Below, in pieces: positions 44,365 to 51,572 of a stretch of 64,000 nt of DNA. The stretch's first letter is position 1. Each line of letters opens with the position of its first letter. Source of the stretch: Planctomycetota bacterium. GTDB lineage: Bacteria > Planctomycetota > Phycisphaerae > UBA1845. The stretch spans positions 1-64,000 of the forward strand of contig JACQFE010000055.1 of assembly GCA_016200265.1 (NCBI GenBank). Reading direction: 5' to 3'. The position numbers and the translations under genes were made by a program. Below the pieces are notes generated by a model. The model made no database searches and was not told where the DNA came from. It worked only from the letters and a program-made list of their open reading frames with translations.

Positions 44365-44443
44365 TGAATTGCGTCCATTCTTGGCGATGAATGAGAAATT
44401 CCAATTAGAGAAAAGATGAGTTGTTCGACGGAGACAAGGCCAA

Positions 44444-44833
44444 ATGTCCAAAACGCTAAAACCCGCGAGTCCCGAGCCCGCGATTCGCGTCGTCATGATG
44501 CCTCGTGACACGAACGCCGAGGGCACGATCTTCGGAGGGGTGATTCTCTCGCTAATCGATCAGGCGGCCTACGTCGAAGCCATGCGGCAGGCGCATCATC
44601 GCTACGTGACGATCGCCATGCGGGAAGTGGAGTTTCATCAGCCGGTGTTTGTGGGCGACGTCTTGAGCCTTTACGCGAATGCGGCGCGGGTCGGGCGGAG
44701 TTCGCTGACCATTCACGTTCGCGTAGCGGCGCGACGGCGGCTCGACCCGGAACAGACAGTCAACGTCACCGCGGCCGAGGTCACGTTCGTCGCGGTCGAC
44801 GAACATGGAAAGCCGTGTCCGGTTTTCACTTGA
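44444..44833 (+). CDS. YciA-like acyl-CoA thioesterase
   Basis: 129 residues, single hotdog domain. MMPRDTNAEGTIFGGVILSL with Asn and Asp-type catalytic positions (IDQAAYVEAMRQ) and EFHQPVFVGDVLSLYANAAR match the acyl-CoA hydrolase (YciA/BFIT) family. It would release fatty acids from CoA. GGAGA precedes the ATG by about nine bases. Next on the strand, after a 585-base gap, is another hotdog protein. Confidence 0.88.
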   Translation: MSKTLKPASPEPAIRVVMMPRDTNAEGTIFGGVILSLIDQAAYVEAMRQAHHRYVTIAMREVEFHQPVFVGDVLSLYANAARVGRSSLTIHVRVAARRRLDPEQTVNVTAAEVTFVAVDEHGKPCPVFT

Positions 44834-45418
44834 CCGCGCGTACCCTCGACCTGAATTTGGGTAAGGTCGAGGGTGGCGCGGACTGGAAGTGTTCAAGTCG
44901 GAATGACCTGAGAGTCCGTCATTCTGAGCGCATCGAAGAATCTAGTAGGAAGAGAAAACAGATCCTTCGCTTTGCTCAGGATGACTTTTTTTCGATTGAA
45001 TGTCATATTTCTTCGATCGATTGCGCCGTCAATCGTCGCGACTATTTTTTCATCGAAAGCGCCCGGAACGCGGGCCGTGCACCCCGCGTCCCGAGCAGGA
45101 GGTTAGGGAGCCACGATCGGAGTCCCAAACCCGCCCGGCCGATCCGGGACACTTGTATCGGCCGGGTGTTCCCCTCCGAATGTTCTTCCTTCCCGCTCCG
45201 TGCCTCTTTTCCTCGACGGATCAAGAACACCCCGATCGGGCCGTTGTTCCCCACGGTCCCCCAAGTTGGCGGTACTATTCCGCATCTGCGTTAGAACACG
45301 TTTAAGACTCGATTTGTTTTCAAACAATTGTTGAACCGCGGAAATCGCATCAGGAACGGTGAATCTGGTCGAAACGCCTTCCAGCGAGTAGGATCGATCA
45401 TTTGGATTTGTTGCGATT
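44834..45418. other. 585-base gap with repeat copy and GC-rich inverted repeats
   Basis: After the thioesterase stop the gap holds the ~70 bp element (44918-44985) and three inverted repeats: GGAACGCGGG with CCCGCGTCC (45065-45091), CCCGGCCGAT with ATCGGCCGGG (45134-45166, perfect) and GAACA with TGTTC around CCCGATCGGG (45226-45250). No tRNA, SRP, RNase P or tmRNA consensus was seen on either strand. An antisense frame at 45042-45254 lacks any family pattern. The section could be a structured RNA, but this is unproven. Confidence 0.4.
44918..44985. repeat. ~70 bp dispersed element with GTCATNCTGAG termini, copy 3
   Basis: Begins GTCATTCTGAG and ends CTCAGGATGAC; interior ATCGAAGAATCTAG and GATCCTTCGCTTTG. 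It is the same family as 1597-1667 and 22602-22670, with a diverged centre. Confidence 0.8.
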
Positions 45419-45904
45419 ATGCGCTGGATTTGGATTGATACATTCGTCGATTTTGTGCCCGGTCAGCGGGCGTCCGCGGTCAAAAACGTGACTTTGGCCG
45501 AAGATTACATGCGCGACCATTTTCCAGGGTACCCGGTGATGCCCGCGACGCTGATCATCGAAGGGATGGCGCAGACGGCGGGCATTCTCGTGGGGCACGC
45601 CAAGGGATTCGCTGAAAACGTGATCCTGGCGAAGATTCGCCAGGCTGAATTTACAGACTACGCCAGGCCGGGCGATCAACTTCGGTACAACGCAACGCTG
45701 GAGATGATTGACGAGCGGGGGGCGGTTACGGCCGGAGTGGTGGAGAAAAATGGTCAGCCAATGGGTAAAGTGGACTTGATGTTCTCACATGTGAATCAGT
45801 CCGAGAAGCCGATCGACCTGCCCGATCATAATTTCGTCTTTACCGAGCAGTTCATGACGTTGCTTGAGGGATTTCTTCGTCAGAGCGGAAAGGAGAAAGA
45901 ATAG
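45419..45904 (+). CDS. FabZ/FabA-like 3-hydroxyacyl-ACP dehydratase
   Basis: 161 residues, hotdog fold. DHFPGYPVMPATLIIEGMAQ has the catalytic His and the later Glu of FabZ-type dehydratases, followed by FTDYARPGDQLRYNATLEMI. It would remove water from 3-hydroxyacyl-ACP. It differs from housekeeping FabZ in lacking its N-terminal region and starting directly with RWIWIDTFVDFVPG, so it may belong to a specialised lipid or polyketide pathway. The next gene, two bases downstream, is a ketosynthase homologue without catalytic residues. Confidence 0.85.
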   Translation: MRWIWIDTFVDFVPGQRASAVKNVTLAEDYMRDHFPGYPVMPATLIIEGMAQTAGILVGHAKGFAENVILAKIRQAEFTDYARPGDQLRYNATLEMIDERGAVTAGVVEKNGQPMGKVDLMFSHVNQSEKPIDLPDHNFVFTEQFMTLLEGFLRQSGKEKE

Positions 45905-45906
45905 CG

Positions 45907-47247
45907 ATGCCGAGTCGGCGACGGGTGGTGATCACGGGGCTGGGTGTGGCGACGCCGATCGGGATCGGCATTGATGCGTTCTGGGAGGCGTTGCTTAATG
46001 GCCGCAGCGGGATTCGTCGCATCGCCACGTTCGATCCGTCGGGATTCCCCACGCAAATCGCCGGTGAGTTGCCGCCCTTTAAGCTTGAAGACTGTGTTCC
46101 GAAAAGCTATCGAAAGAGTGCCAAAGTCATGGCACGCGATATTGTGATCGCGGCAGCATGTGCCTACCATGCGGTTCGTGACGCCGGGTTGAACACCAAG
46201 TGCATTATTGATCGCGGAGAGGCGACGGGGCCGCCGAATGTCGATAGCACGCGCTTTGGGGCGAATATCGGCGCCGGGCTCATCTGCGCCGATCTCAATG
46301 AGCTTGCCTCGGCGCTGAGCACCGCTGCGGACGATAACGGAGCGTTCAGTTTGCGCAGGTGGGGCGCGGAAGGCATGACCAACCTGACGCCGCTCTGGCT
46401 GCTGAAGTTTTTGCCGAATATGCTCGCGTGCCACGTGACGATCGTTCACGATGCTCAGGCGCCGTCGAACACAATCACGTGCGGGGAAGCATCGAGCCAC
46501 TTGGCGATCGGAGAGGCCTATCGAACGGTCGCTCGCGGCGATGCGGACGTGTGCATTTGCGGCGGAGCGGAGAGCAAGGCCAATCCGATGGCGCTTGCCC
46601 GGCCACAGCTCTTGAAGCGATTGAACACCAGCGACAATGCCGCGCCGGAGCGGGCGAGCAGGCCGTTCGCCAGGGATCGCGCTGGCATGGTGAGTTCAGA
46701 AGGTGGGGGATTGGTAATTCTGGAAGCGTTGGAGCATGCGCAGGCTCGCGGTGCCAAAATATACGCGGAATTGGTAGGATTTGGGGCGAGTTGCAATACG
46801 AAAAGCTGGTCGTCGCCCGAGCTGACCGGGAACGGGATTGCAACATCACTCAAAAAGGCGATTGCAGATGCGAAGTTATCGTCGGACAAGATCGAGCTTA
46901 TTGCTCCGTTTGGTGTGGGGACAGAAGCCCACGACTCCTCGGAAATGGCCGCCTGGAATAGCGTCTTGGGTTCGCATCTTTCCAACATTCCGGCGATCTG
47001 CACGCGTGGAGCATTGGGAAACAACGGTGCCGGTACAGGCGCGATCGATTTTGCCGCATTGGTTACTTCTCTACATCGGGGCACAATCCCACCGTCGATC
47101 AATACATCCCAACTTGATCCGGCGTGTCGATTTCAATTCGTTCAAAATGATCCGCGCGACTCCCGCGCAAGCGTTGGGATTAGCGTTGCTTGGGCGCTTG
47201 GGGGCGGGCAATGTGCGGCCCTGGTAGTCCGCAAGTTCACCAATTGA
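45907..47247 (+). CDS. ketosynthase-like protein without the catalytic Cys-His-His (chain-length-factor-like)
   Basis: 446 residues with the full KAS II (FabF) fold: VVITGLGVATPIGIGIDAFW, RGDADVCICGGAES, SRPFARDRAGMVSSEGGGLV and ILEALEHAQARGAKIYAELV align without gaps to FabF. The active-site Cys is replaced by Glu194 (APSNTITCGEASSHLAIG against FabF GPSISIATACTSGVHNIG), the first His by Phe335 (IAPFGVGT for VNAHGTST) and the second by Asn372 (GALGNNGAG for SMTGHLLGA). It therefore cannot condense acyl chains. It may act like a chain length factor, as a decarboxylase, or as a scaffold. It is coupled to the dehydratase gene. Confidence 0.88.
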   Translation: MPSRRRVVITGLGVATPIGIGIDAFWEALLNGRSGIRRIATFDPSGFPTQIAGELPPFKLEDCVPKSYRKSAKVMARDIVIAAACAYHAVRDAGLNTKCIIDRGEATGPPNVDSTRFGANIGAGLICADLNELASALSTAADDNGAFSLRRWGAEGMTNLTPLWLLKFLPNMLACHVTIVHDAQAPSNTITCGEASSHLAIGEAYRTVARGDADVCICGGAESKANPMALARPQLLKRLNTSDNAAPERASRPFARDRAGMVSSEGGGLVILEALEHAQARGAKIYAELVGFGASCNTKSWSSPELTGNGIATSLKKAIADAKLSSDKIELIAPFGVGTEAHDSSEMAAWNSVLGSHLSNIPAICTRGALGNNGAGTGAIDFAALVTSLHRGTIPPSINTSQLDPACRFQFVQNDPRDSRASVGISVAWALGGGQCAALVVRKFTN

Positions 47248-47271
47248 TTAGGCACATTCGGTAATCCTTCC

Positions 47272-49263
47272 GTGGCCGTCGTCAACATTCAAAACGTCAC
47301 CAAGCAATTCGGCACGCAGATCGTGCTGCTGGAGGTTTCACTTGAGTTGATTTCAGGCGAGACGGTCGGATTGGTCGGTCCCAATGGAGTCGGCAAGACG
47401 ACGATATTCCGGCTGATTTGCGGAGAATTTGCGCCGGACCTGGGGACGGTGACACGATCACGCGGCACACAAATCGGATATCTCAAGCAAGAGCCGGATG
47501 TCTTGTTGGATCGGACGCTGCACGATGAAGTGGGCAGTGTGTTCGCCGATTTGCTGGCTCTTGAAGGCCGGTTGCACGAGCTTGCTGATGGAATCGCTCA
47601 CGCGCATGATCACCCGTCACTTCCCGAGTTGATGACCCAATATGATCGGGTGAATGCGCAATTCATCGCCGCGGGCGGACACACGTTCGAAGCGAGGCTT
47701 AATGAGATTCTTGGAGGCCTGGGCTTTTCGGAGAGCGATTGGGCAAAACCAATGTCGGTGCTTTCGGGCGGACAAAAATGTCGGGCGGCGCTCGGAAAGC
47801 TTCTGCTGGAAGACCGTGAGCTTCTACTTCTCGACGAGCCTACGAATCATTTGGACATCGATGCGGTACGATGGCTGGAGAAATTTTTGACCGGTCATCG
47901 CGGCGGGGCGGTCATCATTTCGCACGATCGCTTTCTGCTCGATCGGCTTTGCAAGCGGATTCTCGAACTTGAAAATCGCACCGTGACCAGCTTCTCAGGT
48001 AACTACTCGCGCTATGCCGAATCGAAGGCGCTTCGCGACCTCACGCGTCAGCGAGAATTTGAAAAAGACAAGGAGTTCATCGCCAAGGAGCGCGATTACG
48101 TCGCGAGATACGGCGCGGGTCAGCGAGCGCGGCAGGCGAAAGGCCGAAAGACGCGCCTCGAGCGCCGCCTGAACGAAGGTGAGTTTGTGACCGATGCGCC
48201 GACGGCGCGAGGATCGATGAAACTGCAATTCGGCCGTGCGGAATCCCGCAATCTCGGAGGCATGGCGCTTCGAGCCGACGATCTATCCATGCGGTTTACG
48301 GATTCGGAAACGCTCTTTGACAAGCTGAGTTTCCAGGTGCGATCCGGCGAGCGCTTGGCGATCACGGGGCCAAACGGAACGGGCAAGACGACGTTATTGA
48401 AGATCTTGATGGGTGAATTTCCGGCCTCGGCGGGGACGTTTGATTTCACCCGCGGTCTCAGCATCGGCTACTACTCGCAGGATCACCGCACGCTGGATCC
48501 GACGCGAAATTTGGTTGAGGAAGTTCGGGCAGCTCGTTCAGACTTCACGGAACACGATGCAAGAACAATGCTGGCGCGGTTCTTGTTTCGCGGCAACGAT
48601 GTGTTCAAGCCGCTCGGAGCGCTTTCCGGCGGTGAGCAATCGCGCGTGCGGTTGGCGACGTTGATGCTCACGCAGCCGGATATTTTGATCCTTGATGAGC
48701 CGACGAACCATCTGGACATCGCCTCGCGCGAGGTACTTGAGGAATCGCTCAATGAGTTTTCCGGGACGGTGATCGCGGTCAGTCACGACCGCTATTTTCT
48801 CGATCGCATCGCGGATCGACTTCTGGTCATGCGCCGCGAAGGATGTCGGTTGTTTGCCGGAAACTACTCCTTTTATCTTGAGCAGATCGAGCAGGAGGAG
48901 GCCGCCAAGAAGGAATACGCAAAATCGAAAATTCAATCCAAAAAGGTCCGAACTCGGAGCGTAAGCGACGGGCAGAGCGGCGCGACCTCGCAAAAGACTT
49001 CAATTGGAAAACGTGGCGACAAGCATGGAGCGCCGTTCCCCCGCGCGAAATCGAATCGTTTCGATCATCTTTCCATCGATCAGCTCGAAGAAATGGTCAT
49101 GACCAAAGAAGTCGAATTGGCCCGGCTCCAGGAAAAATTCGGCGATCCGGAAATCTACAAGAACGCGGAATCACTGGCCGAGCTGCAGGAGGAATTCGAC
49201 GCAGTTCAGAGCGAGTTAACCGAACTCGATGCGGCGTGGCAGGAAAGGGTGGAATCAGGGTGA
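47272..49263 (+). CDS. ABC-F ATPase with repeat-containing linker
   Basis: 663 residues. Two ABC domains: GLVGPNGVGKTTIFRLICGE / LSGGQKCRAALGKLLL / LLLLDEPTNHLDIDAVRWLE and ITGPNGTGKTTLLKILMGE / LSGGEQSRVRLATLML / ILILDEPTNHLDIASREVL. There are no membrane helices, so it is a ribosome-acting ABC-F protein of the Uup/YdiF type, not a transporter. The interdomain linker lies at about residues 230-320. The C-terminal coiled coil (DQLEEMVMTKEVELARLQEK) is joined by a stretch with RTRSVSDGQSGATSQKTS, partly encoded by a dispersed repeat (48955-48972). Start is GTG at 47272 with only a weak ribosome binding site. Confidence 0.93.
   Translation: MAVVNIQNVTKQFGTQIVLLEVSLELISGETVGLVGPNGVGKTTIFRLICGEFAPDLGTVTRSRGTQIGYLKQEPDVLLDRTLHDEVGSVFADLLALEGRLHELADGIAHAHDHPSLPELMTQYDRVNAQFIAAGGHTFEARLNEILGGLGFSESDWAKPMSVLSGGQKCRAALGKLLLEDRELLLLDEPTNHLDIDAVRWLEKFLTGHRGGAVIISHDRFLLDRLCKRILELENRTVTSFSGNYSRYAESKALRDLTRQREFEKDKEFIAKERDYVARYGAGQRARQAKGRKTRLERRLNEGEFVTDAPTARGSMKLQFGRAESRNLGGMALRADDLSMRFTDSETLFDKLSFQVRSGERLAITGPNGTGKTTLLKILMGEFPASAGTFDFTRGLSIGYYSQDHRTLDPTRNLVEEVRAARSDFTEHDARTMLARFLFRGNDVFKPLGALSGGEQSRVRLATLMLTQPDILILDEPTNHLDIASREVLEESLNEFSGTVIAVSHDRYFLDRIADRLLVMRREGCRLFAGNYSFYLEQIEQEEAAKKEYAKSKIQSKKVRTRSVSDGQSGATSQKTSIGKRGDKHGAPFPRAKSNRFDHLSIDQLEEMVMTKEVELARLQEKFGDPEIYKNAESLAELQEEFDAVQSELTELDAAWQERVESG
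48955..48972. repeat. CGGAGCGTAAGCGACGGG repeat in the ABC-F linker
   Basis: 17 of 18 bases match, in reverse complement, the unit at 37372-37389 in the DUF115 gene. It is translated as part of RTRSVSDGQSG between the second ABC domain and the C-terminal coiled coil. Confidence 0.65.
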
Positions 49264-49340
49264 AACGACGGACGTAAATTGCCGAATTTCACATATTTAC
49301 CCCTTCTCATCACGATTGGCCGAAATTCTCAAAGAGGTAC

Positions 49341-49372
49341 TTGACAGAAAGGGTTGGGGGGGGGGGTAATAT
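49341..49372 (+). promoter_or_regulatory. promoter with a G11 tract in the spacer (possibly phase-variable)
   Basis: A perfect -35 TTGACA (49341-49346) and a -10 TAATAT (49367-49372, 5 of 6) are separated by 20 bases, of which the last 11 (49356-49366) are G. The optimal spacer is 17. Gain or loss of G by slippage would move the boxes in or out of register, as at the porA and opc promoters of Neisseria. It precedes the Cys-rich exported peptide gene with a 73-base leader. Confidence 0.7.
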
Positions 49373-49445
49373 GTGGCGATTGGCGCTTAGGACTGGTGCG
49401 GACATCGGGCCTTAGCTCACTAGTTGCGAATAAGGAGAATATCAA

Positions 49446-49667
49446 ATGACGATGAGAATTCAAAGAGCCTTGGGTATGTTGGTGGGACTTACGCTCGCCG
49501 CCTCATCGGTTCACGCCGCATGCACGAGCGGGTGCGGGAGCCCTTCGGGGAGTGATCAATGTGGGCAATGCTGCGCGTCAAAATCCATCGCAGATGGGTG
49601 TTGCGGGGCTGCTTTCACGGGCTCAAAGCAGCAAAAGTGCCTTGCTTATAATGAGCTGGCTTTCTAG
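49446..49667 (+). CDS. small Cys-rich exported peptide
   Basis: 73 residues. The ATG has AAGGAGAATATCAA upstream. A signal peptide (ALGMLVGLTLAASSVHA) is followed by a mature part of about 49 residues with eight Cys, including CTSGCGS, CGQCCAS and DGCCGAAF, and no long hydrophobic segment. The even number suggests disulphides or metal binding. No family is recognised. It is the first gene behind the G11 promoter; the next gene, 105 bases on, encodes a thioredoxin-fold protein. Confidence 0.75.
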   Translation: MTMRIQRALGMLVGLTLAASSVHAACTSGCGSPSGSDQCGQCCASKSIADGCCGAAFTGSKQQKCLAYNELAF

Positions 49668-49772
49668 TTGTTCTACTCGCATAACTTCCGCAGAAAAAGA
49701 CCAGTAGGAATGTTGTCTCGCACGTTTGCGCGACTATAGGTCTATGTGCGCTGTTGAATCTCGGAGAGTTTC

Positions 49773-50897
49773 ATGTTGATAGCAATTACAATTCTCGCAA
49801 TAACGGTAGGAGGAGCGGAGCGCGAAGCTAAGCAAGTAGAGCTTGAAGCGGAGACTTGGATCAATGCACCTGCCATCGTTTTTCCCGACAACCGCTCATA
49901 CGTTGTTCTGTTCTTTTCGACCGAGTCGGACAAAGAGAAGCGAGAAGAGACCGAGAAACTGATTGAGAAGCTGCAAAAAGTCGCAAAGCGGAAGGACTAT
50001 CTCGTCATTCTTTTGTCACCGAACAAAGAGGCCGCGGTTCGACGATTCATAAAGAAGGAAAAAATTGAGTTCCCGGTCGGTAGTGGAACCAAGTCCAACA
50101 AACAGTTTAAGATCGAAGATTACCCGAAGTTAATTATCCTTGAGCGTACCGCAGACGGGAAATTGGCACCGTGGAACGACATGCCCGTTAACTACTTGGA
50201 TTCTCTAGTTCCAGGAGAGACCTCGAGCGGACTTGATTCGGGGGCGTTCGACGAGGGTTCGCCGACGGAGACTTTGACTCGATACGCGCGGGAGGATCCG
50301 AGCGACGATTCGCGGGAGAAGGCGCTTGAAATCCTTCGCGGACGAATGTCCATTGAGGCGTTTCTGAAGCTTTGCGGCTCCCTTCTCGCGGAAGCTAATC
50401 CGGCCACGCAAACCTATGGAAAGATCGAGTACCAGCGGCAACTTGCCGATCCGAGCGTCACAGAAAAGCAACCCCGGTATTCGCCCTGCGCGCTGGCCTC
50501 AAAGGCGCGCCGGGCGAATCCATCCGATGTTTGTTGGGCGCGGGTGAATGAATACGAACAGGCGGTCAGCGGAAAGCCGTTGAACCAGCTTTGGACAGAC
50601 TACCATGCTTCGGCGACAGATGAACCATCAGATTTGCTGATTCGAATGTCCATCGTGGACGACCTTGCCAATCGCACAGACAAGGCCGGCGCGCGATCGC
50701 TGCTGATGCAGATGTTCCCACTCGAAACCGACTTCGCCGTGCGGCTACATGTCGTCGGCTCCATGATGGACGCGTGTGGGCCGGGCGATACGGAAGCCGC
50801 GGACTTCCTCGAAGCACAACTGGCCCACGAAACGAATATCCGTAGCGTCCGTCCTCTCATGTTGGCGACGATCCATTACCTCCACACTGGCGAGTAA
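49773..50897 (+). CDS. exported thioredoxin-fold-like protein without CxxC
   Basis: 374 residues. A short N-terminal hydrophobic segment (LIAITILAITVGGA) suggests export or anchoring. Residues about 30-125 (YVVLFFSTESDKEKREETEK, LVILLSPNKEAAVRRFIKKE, FKIEDYPKLIILE with the cis-Pro type YPK) follow the thioredoxin/TlpA pattern, but the active-site CxxC is replaced. The C-terminal half is helical (EALEILRGRMSIEAFLKLCG, later DFLEAQLAHETNIRSVRP) and HEAT-like. It may be co-transcribed with the Cys-rich peptide and handle it, which is an inference. No ribosome binding site beyond GGAGAG is seen. Confidence 0.6.
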   Translation: MLIAITILAITVGGAEREAKQVELEAETWINAPAIVFPDNRSYVVLFFSTESDKEKREETEKLIEKLQKVAKRKDYLVILLSPNKEAAVRRFIKKEKIEFPVGSGTKSNKQFKIEDYPKLIILERTADGKLAPWNDMPVNYLDSLVPGETSSGLDSGAFDEGSPTETLTRYAREDPSDDSREKALEILRGRMSIEAFLKLCGSLLAEANPATQTYGKIEYQRQLADPSVTEKQPRYSPCALASKARRANPSDVCWARVNEYEQAVSGKPLNQLWTDYHASATDEPSDLLIRMSIVDDLANRTDKAGARSLLMQMFPLETDFAVRLHVVGSMMDACGPGDTEAADFLEAQLAHETNIRSVRPLMLATIHYLHTGE

Positions 50898-50947
50898 TTG
50901 CGCCTCGCCGCGCCCTCTTTGATCGTACATTGAGCAGCGCATTTTCA

Positions 50948-51424
50948 TTACAGCCGAAGTTCCATATATCGCACGCCTGCGATCGGGTTGGAGTAGTAGG
51001 GGGCGATATCCACAAATCCGAGTTTCTCATAGAGCTTAATTGCGGATTGCAATTTCGGGATGGTGTCAAGCCGCATTCGATCATAGCCGATAGCTCGTGC
51101 ATCTTCGATGATTTTCAACGTGAGATCCCGCCCGATCCCCAAATTCCGAAATTCCGGTCGCACGTACAACCGCTTCATTTCGCAAATGTCACCTTCGAGC
51201 GGACGAAGAGCGATGCACCCGGCAGTCTTTTCGCCGGCTCGCGCGATGTACAGTCGGCCACGAGGTGGGGCATAGTCACCGGGTAGCCCCGCAAGTTCCT
51301 CCATGAATCCCTGAAAATTCAAATCCTCTCCCAGCCATGCTCCATATTCGAGGATCAGCTCGCGAACATGCGGAACCCACTCGGCAGCATGCGCGGCCAC
51401 GATTTTGATCGATTCGGTTTCCAC
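50948..51424 (-). CDS. GNAT family N-acetyltransferase
   Basis: 158 residues. AGCIALRPLEGDICEMKRLY, then VRPEFRNLGIGRDLTLKIIE, is the acetyl-CoA binding motif (R/QxxGxG/A: RNLGIG). The C-terminal LYEKLGFVDIAPYYSNPI is the usual end. Acceptor substrate unknown. Single gene, convergent with the thioredoxin-fold gene. Confidence 0.9.
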   Translation of the reverse strand: METESIKIVAAHAAEWVPHVRELILEYGAWLGEDLNFQGFMEELAGLPGDYAPPRGRLYIARAGEKTAGCIALRPLEGDICEMKRLYVRPEFRNLGIGRDLTLKIIEDARAIGYDRMRLDTIPKLQSAIKLYEKLGFVDIAPYYSNPIAGVRYMELRL

Positions 51425-51464
51425 GACTGATACCGCCTATTCACTAACTATTCGTGCAGCGAAC

Positions 51465-51503
51465 TACCCCCCCTCGATCCCCCCTTGGAAAGGGGGGAGG
51501 TTG
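51465..51503. repeat. C-rich/G-rich palindromic repeat, copy 6
   Basis: CTACCCCCCCTCGATCCC, then CCCTTGGAAAGGGGGGAGG. It is the family of 13289, 27845, 33664 and 37281, placed between the divergent GNAT and kinase genes. Confidence 0.75.
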
Positions 51504-51572
51504 AGGCGTGCGGATTTACCGGAGCATCCTCCGGCTGACCGATTTTAATTGCACGCTACCATATTGCACGTG

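Noticed and set aside
45042-45254. Minus-strand open frame of 70 codons in the 585-base gap
   Set aside because: High GC produces open frames here; no ribosome binding site or family pattern, and it spans inverted repeats.
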